Below are positions 1 through 12,300 of a DNA stretch of 64,000 bases, piece by piece. Under the pieces are notes generated by a model. The model saw only the letters and a program-made list of their open reading frames with translations, was not told where the DNA came from and made no database searches. Source of the stretch: Notospermus geniculatus (lineage: Eukaryota > Nemertea > Pilidiophora > Heteronemertea > Lineidae); contig NMRB01001074.1 in NCBI GenBank assembly GCA_002633025.1, positions 13,088 to 77,087 of the forward strand, in the 5' to 3' direction. Positions within the stretch are counted from its first letter, which is position 1. Each line of letters begins with the position of its first letter. The translations under genes were made by a program, and so were the position numbers.

Positions 1-380
1 GTCTAAGGAGACTGGCTGCGACCCCTGATAAGAGGGGTCAAGCAACGAACACTCAAAGACAATATCGAGGTCTAAGGAGACTGGCTGCGACCCCTGATAA
101 GAGGGGACAAGCAACAAACCCTTAAAGACAATATCAAGTGTCTAAGGAGACTGGCGATGACCCCTGATAAGTGGGGACAAGCAACAAACCCTTAAAGACA
201 ATATCAAGTGTCTAAGGAGACTGGCTGGGACCCCTGATAAGAGGGGACAAGCAACAAACCCTTAAAGACAATATCGAGTGTCTGAGGAGACTGGCTGCGA
301 CCCTGATAAGAGGGGACAAGCAACAAACCCTTAAAACCCACTTCGAGGGCTAAAGAGATTTACTGCGACCCCTGATATGT
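1..380. repeat. 70-bp satellite, about five copies, cut by window start
   Basis: Units begin GTCTAAGGAGACTGGC at 1, 70, 140, 210 and 280, with a decayed partial unit from about 350. Period is 69-70 bp. No reading frame persists. The array probably continues left of the window. Confidence 0.95.
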
Positions 381-654
381 GAACATTCTCAGAACTTTGT
401 CAAGAAACCCATCCATAAGCAGTGTCCCTCCCCCCACTCCCCCACCCCACCCATCCACCCACTTGTACTTGACCGCGGCGTGCACAGCTGGCCGTGGGAA
501 CAAGAGTGACGTAATGAGGCTGACTGTGAGCAACTCCACAACTTCCCCGTGGAGCATGGCAATTTATTAAGGCCTTCTTGATTCCAATCAAGGCACCAGC
601 ATTTCACAACTTCCAATTTTCCATTCTATCCACTTCCCATTCTGAGGCCCAATC

Positions 655-905
655 TCTATTCACCCACTTCCCATCATGTCCACTTCCCATTTTACCCACT
701 TCCCATTTTACCCACTTCCCATTTTACCCACTTCCCATCATGTCCATTTCCCATTTTACCCACTTCCCATCATGCCCACTTCCCATTTTACCCACTTCCC
801 ATCCTGTCCACTTCCCATTTTACCCACTTCCAATCATGTCCACTTCCCATCATGTTCACCCCCATTTCCCAATCCATCTACATCCCATTTTGCCACATTC
901 CAATT
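655..905. repeat. 17-bp minisatellite (CACTTCCCATTTTACCC)
   Basis: A pyrimidine-rich strand is built from about 14 copies of a 17-bp unit alternating ATTTTACC and ATCATGTC. It produces spurious proline/serine/histidine open frames on the plus strand. Confidence 0.95.
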
Positions 906-999
906 CAGCTACTTCCGATTTTACCACTTCCCAATTCACCACAATTCCAAGTTCACTGGATCCCTCATCAGTAGCATTTGAAGGGTTTACCGTGGCCAT

Positions 1000-2660
1000 C
1001 TTAAGGGGCTAAAATGCCTCGCTGAAATAACTGCCAAAGCCAAACTATTGAGATACATACCCGGTAACGTCATTAGTGTGACATAAGCTGCCAGATTTCT
1101 GTTAAAACGTTTTGCCATGAGTCTTTCGAAGATTTAGATACAAGTACCAGCAGCTATCGTTCAAACGACTTCCGTCGACTTGGTCTAAATATAACGCACA
1201 CGCAATTTGACTTAAGATATGAAGACTTTCATGATAAATTTTTCGTCCACTTTTCATATTCACCATTCATCATCTGTTTAACAGCAATTAAGTACAAAAT
1301 ATACAAATATACAAATATCGTCATCGGTGGAACAGAGATGTAAAATAAAACATACCTGTAATACCGACATCACCACAATATATGTCCATAAACGGCCCAA
1401 TTATTTTGACAAGCTTTTTTGAGTACGTACATGCAGCAATTAACAAATGAATTTTAATACACGACCCTTGGTTCAAAGTAACTGACAGTATTTTAAAGTA
1501 GACAAAGAAAGTGCTGAGTGACTCGCTCTAAATTAGTGAATTGAATATTATAATGACTGGTTTAATAAGAAAGTGTTTAACTCAGTGATGATTCCTGCAA
1601 TCAGCATAAAATTGGAAATAAAATATAGAAAAAATGACAGAAAAAATGACAGCAAAAGTGAAGAGAGACGTACGTATACGACACCAGCATGACATCATAT
1701 TACGTCATCCACCTGAAGACGTGAAATATGACATTGTCAGCATGACTTCACATGATGTCATCCGTGTGACAACATATCAAACGTGACATTCATTTATGGT
1801 GAATTCTGTAAAGCGCCACAAAGAAAATGTACGGTAGTAAATGCAACTGATACATGCATATTGAGTGGAATTTCTCTGCAGTTGGATAGAATCCAACCAT
1901 TTCACGGCACAACTAACTGCTATTGAAGATGTCCTTATGTTGGTCACTTCTTTGGGAGAAGAGAGTAACTGTTAAAGTGTTTTGTTTGAACTATATACAG
2001 CAGCATCAGCGTATCTGTGTCTCATTGAACTTAGGAGATAATCCTGGCCACGAAAATCTGTCATCGCGTAAACTCGTTGGAAGAGATGAAGTGCCCTCTT
2101 CAGGGAAAATAACAAAGTAACGTGGGAATAAAACTCAAGAATGAAACGTAACTCAGAACATTACTTTACAATATATCACAATTTCACCACTTTTAGTGCC
2201 CGATCTCAACTAAGTGGTACAGCGGGTAGTGATGCAACATGCCATGGTTTTTCGTCAAAAGTGATGTCATGACCCAGTTATGCATAACAACATACATTGC
2301 ACCAAACACTTCATCAGCATCGGCAGTAAAGCAATCACACATTCTTTCAAATCTTCTACTCGTGTTGTCTGACAAGTTGAGAGTTTGTAAGGACACTTCT
2401 ACATGAAGAATGCCCTTCTCTTATGGACACCCAATTTATGTTCATAAATAATGCCCCGCTAATCAAGACACCTCACTGAGAAGCACTGATTTATTTACCG
2501 GTACCTTTTTAAGGTTCCTGCAGGAATTGCTGCTGAGCACCAGATCAAGGCATCCCACAAACCGTTCTGATCAACCACAATGTGAGAATGCCTGTTGTAG
2601 TGTAGATCTCGATACAAGTTTTCGTATATGTAGAAATTCATTATATGTACAAATACAGCT
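1000..2660. other. AT-rich sequence downstream of pomgnt1, nothing recognised
   Basis: No coding exon, RNA gene or clear repeat is visible. If pomgnt1 has a further 3' exon or a long 3' UTR it would lie here or at 2800-3338. The minus-strand open frame at 2193-2396 lacks splice signals and homology. Confidence 0.4.
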
Positions 2661-2668
2661 GTAGACCA

Positions 2669-2800
2669 AGGGTGGCCACATAGAAACTCCGCTAGCGCTA
2701 GCAGAGCCCATCTGCCGATAGTGCTGTATATTTTATTTCCCATGCATTTTAACACCGATAGGCTGTCGAAGCACTAGCGGAGTTCTATGCGGCTACCCCT
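2669..2800. mobile_element. Small foldback element, 31-bp imperfect inverted repeats
   Basis: Arm 2669-2699 (AGGGTGGCCACATAGAAACT...) pairs with the reverse complement of 2770-2800 (AGGGGTAGCCGCATAGAACT...), sharing CTCCGCTAG. The loop is about 70 bp. It looks like a non-autonomous MITE. Confidence 0.7.
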
Positions 2801-3075
2801 GATCGCAGTAATCAAACCAACTCCACCCACAGAACACAAACGTTATCAAATCAAATGAAGATCTTCTTCACCGGGCGCCACCTATCTCCCACGTAAATAT
2901 GATGAATGAACGATGTGCAATGCCATCACAGGATGTATAAACACTGATGATATGACGTGACGTATGGCGGACATCCGTCGCTATGAGTTTGTCGTTTTGC
3001 CAACACCCAGTGGCTCAATGTTCTGAGGTTTGTACATGCTGGAAAGGAAGAGTGAAAGAGATTAATTTTACAGTT

Positions 3076-3280
3076 GAGACCAGGGGCTCAGCCGATCAAC
3101 TGTGCAGCGAGACCAGAGGCTCGGCCGATCAACTGTGCAGCGAGACCAGGGGCTTAACCGATCAACTGTGCAGTGAGACCAGGGGCTCGGCCGATCAACT
3201 GTGCAGTGAGACCGGGGGCTCGGCCGATCAACTGTGCAGTGAGACCAGGGGCTCAGCCGATCAACTGTGTAGTGAGACCA
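3076..3280. repeat. 33-bp minisatellite, six copies plus a fragment
   Basis: Unit GAGACCAGGGGCTCGGCCGA followed by TCAACTGTGCAGT, starting at 3076, 3109, 3142, 3175, 3208 and 3241. The period is a multiple of three, so all frames stay open on both strands. That explains the plus-strand open frame 2983-3381, which runs antisense into the last pomgnt1 exon and is not a gene. Confidence 0.95.
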
Positions 3281-3338
3281 ATCGATGCAACTTGGCCCAG
3301 TCCGGTTACGACCTTCATGACATCTCAAGGTCATATAC

Positions 3339-6300
3339 TTACGCATACGGTGAGGCAGGGACTCCTATGACTAAGATATGATTGCCCTTTAAGAAGAATC
3401 TCCACATACTCTTGTGAAGTCCTCGGATGTCCAAGTCCCATAAGTGATGACACTGAAAGATGAGATGATGAAACTTCAGCTCAGAAAGAATCCGTCTCTT
3501 TCTGTTGTCATCTAGGAGGATATGTGTGTCTCCAGCATCAACTTGTTAGGATTCAACCTCAGCTACAGTGGAACCTGTATGTTAAGGACACCATTGAGGC
3601 TGTCCTAAAATAAGAGGTGTTCTCACAAAGAGGTTGAAATGAATAGAAAGACCAATTTGGGACAGAAGTCCGGTGTCCTTAACAGAGAGGTGTCTATCTG
3701 ACAGAGCTGTTCGCTTCAGGAGGTTTCACTGGACTCACCTTGGCTAAATGCTTCCAAGCAGTCCAGTCTGTGACGTGGGCCATTTGGACGAATATAGTAT
3801 AAGTTTTGTCCTAAAATTAAAAGGATGAAGAGGGAGATCAAATGTAGTAGAAATGTACACATTGCATCAAAAAATCTTCTTGTGCAGGATTGGTTGAATA
3901 GCAGGTTCAGGGCCCACGCTTACCAGCTAGGCTATGTTGGGCAAAAGGGCCCCAACGTAGCCATAGTATTAATAGACTGCATGGTATTGTTTCTAACAAG
4001 CATCCTGTCAGCTGATAAAAGGTACCAGATGCACAAGTATGAGAGAACCTTTCCAGGGACGGATTTTGGAAAAGAGGGGGCGTACTGTGCTAGAAACATT
4101 AAAATCTGCGACGGATTTCAATGGTTTACTCCAAATTTCAGAATTTCATGGTTAGTTTTACAGACTTGTCGGCCGAAAGGGGGCGTGCGCCGGATGCGCC
4201 CCCCTTGGATCCGCGCTTGCTTATCAAACCCTAAACGATGTCAGGCTGAGAGAATCAGAGAGATTTCACCACTAGATGGCGAGCAAAGACGACTCACTTT
4301 TGTATCAGGGATAAAATCTTCAGCACACATGTCTTTACTATGATTAAGAACTGTGGACGAGGTGATTAACTTTTTAATGAGATCTTCGTACGAATCTTTT
4401 GTCATTCTGAAACACGAAATGATCACGGTGAAGTCAATAGTAATGGGGATAGAGTCGTTGACAAGAAAATGGACTCCTCTATCCACAACAGGCTAAAGGG
4501 ATGATGAATTTGATCAAAATCTGATAAACTGATGATGCTTGAGGCAGGCTCAGTCCTCGATGAGCAATTCACTACTGCTGGTTTTCTCAGGGTACGCATT
4601 AACCATTAGCACAGACTGCTGCCCATACCAGTAGTTTTCAATGGGTGAGTCACCCATAGAGAGCCAACTTCCACAAGAAATTCTCACGTGGAGCAGCACC
4701 TTTAGTATCATAACTCTACTTACAACTCGACATCCTTTAACTTGACATTAGGTAAAGCATTTAAAGAATGTTTTTTAAAGTAAATATCCTGGAAGTATGG
4801 GTTCATATTGAGGCCTTTTGAGCCGAAGTGGTACGTCCTCGACACGTCAGGGATGATGCACTCTCTATCCTTCCTGATGATTTTCTGTCGCATCCACATG
4901 TCCCAGTCCCATTGCTGGAAGAGGAAATATTTGACCTCCATCACGGAAAGGAATAGATCAAGACTGGTGCAAGTACCGGTACATCATTTTCAATCCTCTA
5001 TCACAAACCACTTCCTTCTGTAACACAGTCTCAAACAACTTCGCTTCACTTCATTACCCTTATCCTAAGGTAATCAGTGGTTTTTAGCACTCACACACAA
5101 ACCCTTGAGACAATACAGCCAATTCAATACGCGGAGCACTAAAACCATCAATTAACTCAGGAAGCATTACCCCAGTCCCTCCGGGAACCTTTCTGGTCCA
5201 AGGGGTGGCTCATTCCAAACATCACTCGATCCTTTCAGACCAGACTCTTCTGGTGATCACAAGGCTTGTTTACCAAGATGTTCAGGGCCGACTTCAAAAC
5301 CAAGAACCTTAAGAAACCATCAACAAACAGATGTCTCTGTCAAACTAGGCCTACACTGATATCTCCCTCACCTGGTCAGGGGACGGCCACTGGGGCTCTA
5401 ATTCATTTTTATACAGTGTCCTCTTCAACACCCAGCCAAGTCCTGGCATCGTCTCCACCCGGTAGAGCAAGCTCGGGTCGTTACAGGAGTGTTCATAACC
5501 CTGGTCGTTCCAGGCTGATATACAATATAGGGAGGGATCTTTGTCTAGCAGTGGCAGGGTTTGGCTAAAATAACTGAAAAGGAAAGAAGAGGTTCATAGA
5601 TTCAGCGCAACTAAACCTCAACTATAACGCTTCTTCAGCCACTGCATCATTTCAAAGACTGGTGCTACAACACTAGGAAGAGCTGACAACCATTGGTGTA
5701 ACCCGTGGCAAGACAGAGACCCTCACCTAAAAAAGTCTGGAGCAACATCTAAATCTTCTTCGACTACAATTGCGTACTTTGCATTCTGAAAAACAAAGGA
5801 GCAGGCGATGAAGAGATGGACAGATTGTGGATGTTTTCAAGTCGTAAAAGCATCGATGACAATTGTAGCCACACGACAGTTTATCTAAGGTAAAACAGGG
5901 AACGAGGCAGCATCCTTAAGCAGGCTCGTCATTAGTGAGATTTTAACAACCTAGATCTCTTCCAAGAACACCTCAGTTGCGTTATCAGTGTGTGGTAAAT
6001 TCCAGCTGGTCCAGACTCTGAATTGCTACTTACAGGATAAAGGTTGAACGTCGCGGTGAGACAGGCCTTATAATGCTGCGAGACACGAGCTGTCTTTGTT
6101 CCTAACGGCGTATGTTGAATACCTCGTAAACCAAACAGTCGAGTCACCTCTAACGGTTCCTGTAAACAAAATATGGTGAAGGCTAAAGGGTGTGGACCAA
6201 GTTTTATTCTTTGTGTTGAAGCGTACATTACGAAAGGATTCATATACATGTGAACCGAATGAAGAGGACAGGAAAGGAACCACAGGGCCCAGCCCTATGT

Positions 6301-9300
6301 TGCTGAAGGAAATTTAGTCATAGGGGAACACGAGTATCGGATTTTTAACAACTCGGGTAGGCCTTCAATAGTAATCCTTATTACCGGTAGGCTATCTCAA
6401 CAGGGCAGCACTGTGAGACATTAGAAATACACAAAAGCAATGCAATAACATCACACCATGATGTCCTTGACCCGTGCAACAGGGACGAAACGTCGAAAAG
6501 GAAGGTACAACACTCTCAAAGTCTCTAAGTTGTGTAGTTTGCAAGTTCCTCAATAGGACACTCCTCCTCGAAGTTGCTCACCTCAAAATATCCGTCGATG
6601 AATACTGTTATCATTTGTGGATTCGCCCCGGTGGCAGACATGACTGACCTGAGCATACGGTATAAATACTGTGGTCTGTTACTGGCTATGATCGCGACTG
6701 GGACATCTTTTACGTTGCTGTCGGGGATCTGAAGAGGAACAGATAGTGAAATCAGTAAGGAAGATACTGATACAAGGGTCGGAATTCTTCAGTAAGGACC
6801 ATAAACAGACAAGACCCCCAGGGATGAGTCCCTGTACTTACTTCTTCTGTATTGAGATCTAAGGGGGCAGGGTCCTTACAGCTACACACACTGCCGTATC
6901 CCTCCCACTTTGAACAGAACTCTCTCCTCCGTCTGTTCACCTCGGTATCTGGCCATTGACACTCACTCTCTGCAAAGAAGAAATCAAAAGTTACAGCCAA
7001 ACTATCACTCCTTACAACCCTTTCTTAAAATTAGACACACTGCTGTTGCAGCTTTGACTCCATTTGATACTGGGTCGAGAGAGGCGATGAGGCTAGTGCC
7101 GACTTATATGGGCAAAGGCTCAAGGAAACATTCAGGCCAGTGTCTTACCTTCCAGTGGAACGAGAGGAACTTCCACCTTCACCTTCACCGGCAGAGCCCA
7201 ACTTGAGAAGTCAGAAGATTTACTTGAACCTTCTCCTAGTTTGGTACCTGGAAGACAACCATGACAGGTTTGTGTGAATGCTGATGTTGACATTTGGTGC
7301 CACAGGATGTATCAGTTGCACAGTATTGCACCGTAACTCCCAGTTGTGAGGGAACAGATTGCGAGAGCGCCGGACACTTTTGGTCATGATGTGAACACAA
7401 GGACCAGACATGACCTGGGGCTTGGTTGGACTCATTTCCATCCTCCCACTGCAGGCCTTGGTACCGCTCCTCGTCATACGCTATCTGAGGGTTGAATGAA
7501 ATGATTTCAGTCACTCAATTCAACAAGAGTGATGGACATATAAACAGATACAGACAGACAGACAACTCACCTCCTTTTCTCGTCACAAATGCCCACATAT
7601 CCCGCCATTTCAACGCCTGGATATGATCACTGCCAAGATTCTTCAGGGCTTGTTTAGCGGGAGTTTTCATCTGGAAGGTCCCTTCATCCTGAAATGGGGG
7701 AGAGAGAGTTAGACACTGCCAGCCCAGAGGTTTGTAGGATCCATCCACATGCAACTTGCAAGGAATACAATATCGATTGAGACTGTAGGCCTACCTCCGT
7801 TAAGAACGAGCCCCATCCCACCCTGATGCACATACCTTGATGGTCATAATTAGTATTCTTCCCTCAGAGACCATATTAAGAAATAGCACCATGGCCTCGT
7901 CCTCGTGAGTGGAGTACGTGTCGAAGATTCTCTGAGCCATCACACTACCCTGAAACACCAAGAAAACTCAGGTGAGACACTCTTCAATGACTGAGTGTGG
8001 AGGCCTACAATACCGCCGATCACCAGCTCGATCACAAAGTATGGATGAGGAAATGAACCACCAAATGAAAGGCGACAGACTTCATCACTCAGTGAGAGAA
8101 AGATGTCAGTTCGGCTTAGTCCCAGCCTGGGAAGACTTACCGTAGCTTGATTCAGCACCAACACATGAATCCCTCGACCGCTTTCTTCTGAATTCTCTAA
8201 AATCTGGAAAACAAAGATTAAAATATCTCTGATCATGGCTTCGGACTGACTAACTCTCTTTACCTGAAAGAAAGATCCGGCTGTCCAAAGCTGAAATTTG
8301 GCACTATCTTAACATTGATGTCATATTGTATTATCTACTTCGATCCTGCCGTAATGATTTACCAACAAGGAAATCTAATGGCAACATTGTACCACCAACA
8401 AATGGCCCACAAAGCTTGGAAAGGGCAAAGACTCCCTCCAACCCCAGCAATAAGAAGTGCTGGGAGATGCTGTCATCTTTAGGCAATCTAGTACATCACT
8501 CTCCGCCATCCTCAAGAGAATTGACAAACACAACCATAGAGCACGGATCATGGTCCATACAGCACGGATCATGGCCTGCACTCAGCATCATAATACGCCG
8601 ATCTCAACTCTCATTCATTGATTAGTTGGAAACTGTATTCAGACAACATCTTTAAAGGCTGCGTAATGAAATAATCTATTGGGAACAGCCTGTGTCACGA
8701 CTGTAGGCACGCCAGACGATGTTGTGCGCTCGGGTCTTTGAATGAGTTGGGGTATGAACGATTTTGTAGGGTAGAAACTGGGTTCTTGTTCATTGTAGAG
8801 TGCTTCCACAATATGATGGCCTGGAGATGTGGCTATAGCTCCCATCACACTGAGCTAGTTCTCAGTACGTTCTTGAAAATGTTGCCGAACGAGCTCAAAC
8901 TGTGTGCAAACGGAGTGGACGTAGTGGCAAATTTTTACAGTCTTTTTTTACGAACTTCTTGGACGGGCTGGGACCTGTAGAGTACTCCAGAACTTCGAGA
9001 CATTATTTAGCCAAGGTTACACGTTCTAGGCCCGTTTTACAATTTTTTTAGGACGGGACAGGACGTTTTGAGAACTCCTTCAATGTGACAGTACCTTTAG
9101 ACAGTAGGTGCTGGATTATTGAGAGTAGGCCTATGGCTTCAGATGGAAAGGGCAGGGTTGAGGAAGAAGGGTAGAAGAAAACGCCAGGGTAGATATGGAG
9201 AAGAGCCAGCATGTGACGAGTAGAATAGAAATGTATTAGGGCTGAAATGAAAAGGGCAGGGTGCCATCACACAACAACCTGAGGTAATCGGAGATGGCGT

Positions 9301-12300
9301 ATACGGTATTAACGGAGGGAGGGAGCGTTTAGAACTGCTGATTACCTGGTGTCAGAGATCTCAGAAGGAACCATCATCGAGAGCTTGGGAGGGGCCATCA
9401 CAGAAAGGGGGAACAAGCCTTCACAGAGAGCTCCTTCACAGAGAGCTAGTACACCTTCACAGACAGTTCAGGAGGCAGGAGCCATGACTACGAGTTCAGG
9501 AGGGTCAGGAGGGTCACTGTGCCAATTTGTTTCACCAAAGCCCCGATTCCCTCCCACTGACACCATTAATGGGAATCAATCACTTACCGTTGTTCCGTCA
9601 ACTGTGACAGCAGCAGTTGACTTGCTGGACAACACCTCGACACTTATCGTCTTCGACTGATCGACGGCTTCCTTGATCTTCCTGGGTGCTTGATTTACCT
9701 CCATGTTCATTCCTAACGCCACTGTAACGATAAAGACACGGAGTATTGAGAATTGGTTTATTGATCAAGCGTGACGAAGGGGGACCTAAAGTAATGATTC
9801 TACAGCACCCCAGGGGGTCTTGTTGTGTGCTCTGTCAATGAAGAAACTGTAACGAAACAATGAGGCGATCGGTAACAAGAGGCACGTGGGTCTTGGACTC
9901 AGCTGAGGTGGAGTCATCTGGATGAAAAGTGCATTATTTTGTGCCTAAACTCACTATAAGTGACGACATACAGCGGAATTTTATGTCTCCTGCGGCTGTT
10001 TGATCTTCTCTTGCAGCCTTAGGTGCATACCCGGTAACTTGATGTTTATGGCCTACACCTTCTTGGTCTTGGTTCAGCACTAACTGCACACAAACCATCT
10101 GATGGAGCAGAGGAGGTTGGAGCCTCTCGTGCAACTGATTCAGAGTCTACCCATGCCTGTTGCCGTGATGAACCAAGCCAAAAACGACACCCAAAAACCC
10201 TGCTTTAGGAGGAGGCCACAGCCTTTATACCAAAATGTGTTCGCATTATCCACCTCAGGCACAGATGCAGCCTTTGTAGCCGGTATCATCCAACAACGCC
10301 CCACCCATCATAATTCACAGCAAGATTGGCGTAAAAACGTTGCCAGGAACGTCGCGCCTGTGAAGTATCGTTGACTTGATTAGTTGGTCTCTTTCTCATA
10401 TTATTAACGCCGCCATGAAATGACGGAGCAGATTTGATTTCTAGCTCAATAAACACTTAGAATCTCGATCGCAAACACTTGACATAGCAATCGACGTGAT
10501 TGGTCGACGCGGGTTGAACAACGAGCGCTTGAGAGAAGATGAAGGAAAACATAACATGTATCACCAGACGAGTGATGTCAGTTAGCAGACGGCTAGCGTC
10601 TGATCTCTCAAGGTCGAAGTGGACTTGGTCTTCGCTTGCAAAATACATGCAAGGAAGTGTTGTATTCGGTCTAAAGCAGATGACATCTTTTGCCCAATTC
10701 CTGACCTTGGTAAAAGGAAAGAGACCTCCACATCACTTCGCTCGAAAACTTAAACCAGGTTTGACAGGAGTTGAAGGAAAAACACCACCACAATACTGTC
10801 CATGACAAATTCCTGGCTATTTTTCAGAAACACCCAGTATACCATCAGCGAAGACCACTTTAATTTCCATCAGTATATTTCATACAGGCAAACATGAGGT
10901 TTTTTTAACCGACTTCTAAACAAACTGGTCTCCACTAGACTATAATGGAGACATTAGTTGAACAAACAAGTCTGATTCTACGCTGTGTATGATTGATAAT
11001 GGAACAAAAACAAACCGTGACAGAACTAAAAGGTACCGGCTAAAAAGATCAGTGTTGTTGGCAACCATCTCGGATTAAAGCATTGTCACGCTCTTGCGGG
11101 AAGATTGCGCTGAAAATTCATCGCTCTTCCTACTTTTCATTTCCCATCACTCCAGCTTCCTCAACACCGAAGCATTTAGCGTGGCTTCCTCTTTCTGTAG
11201 GACCAACTAACTCAACTGTTCAACTCCCCACCGTCCCCACCAAGGTGTTAATAGCTGAGATGAAGTTCTCGATGGAGAAATTCCGCGCAGTTGACATCAT
11301 CAATATCCAAAGACCTTCCAATTAACATCTCGACCCACGCAATAACATAATTGGTTTTGACAAGAGGTTTGGGAATTCAGGACAACTCACAGTCATCCAC
11401 AAGTTAGAGTAATGAAGAACTGGTCTTCAAGTAGAAATCTAAGTGACATTAGTGCTGTAGTTGTGTACACCTAGAAACCTTCAATAAACGCTTTTAGCCG
11501 GGTCGTTGTCAACACCTGCCTTTTTGGACAGACGCTAAAACATTTTCTATGAAGCACTGACGAGTGAGACTCCAAAAGAACATCAAGCTGCTGTTGAACT
11601 TTGGTGGAAAGGTCGAGAGAGGATTATGGGAGTCCATGTTGGCCCAAAACGAAAGCAGTGGACCCCTTGGAGTTTATCATACTACTCACTCCTGAATGGT
11701 CTGGGGGACTCAACACCGACTTCCTTGCACTATCCTTACACTTCTGTTAAGATGTCCTCTACCCCATCATCTTCTCTCCAAGGCAAACATTCGCGGACCA
11801 TCCCTCGACCGTTCCCTGTCTGCCCCATTTCATCCTGATGTAGCTCCGTAATGTGTCCCATCACCAACTAATACGTAGCAATGAGATAATCGCTGACGGA
11901 AGGGCATTAAATCGTTTACGACCATTGCAGGAAATGGAAAAAGATTTTCTGAATCCTGTATTTGAACGATAAGGAGCATGATTACGGTGGAAGCGAACGG
12001 TGAAAGTGGCGTTGATGGCGTGCGGTGAATATTGACATCAGAACGGGAAATCTACAACAGGCTTAACATGTTCTCAACTGGCCGCAGAGATAAGATCATG
12101 GAACAAGCTGCAAGACATTGTCTCAGATCTGACACATTCTTTACCGCTGGGCAAGCGTGACGTTTCTGACCTTCAGAAGATCCGTCAACTCACCGCGGGG
12201 AATGTAAATGAGCTGGTAAGGAGTGAAGCGAAGACTTTCACCCATCGTCTGCGCCCTTGATACACGAAAGGGCAGTGAACCAGGCCACAATCTGGTCCAG

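Noticed and set aside
2983-3381. 132-codon plus-strand frame
   Set aside because: Created by the 33-bp repeat, and its end is antisense to the last pomgnt1 exon.
3825-4343. 172-codon plus-strand frame
   Set aside because: It runs through a dispersed repeat and antisense to a pomgnt1 exon; no homology.
7248-7414. Possible pomgnt1 exon reading [13 protein letters not shown]
   Set aside because: Its phase does not connect to the following exon, while 7149-7247 fits both phase and homology.
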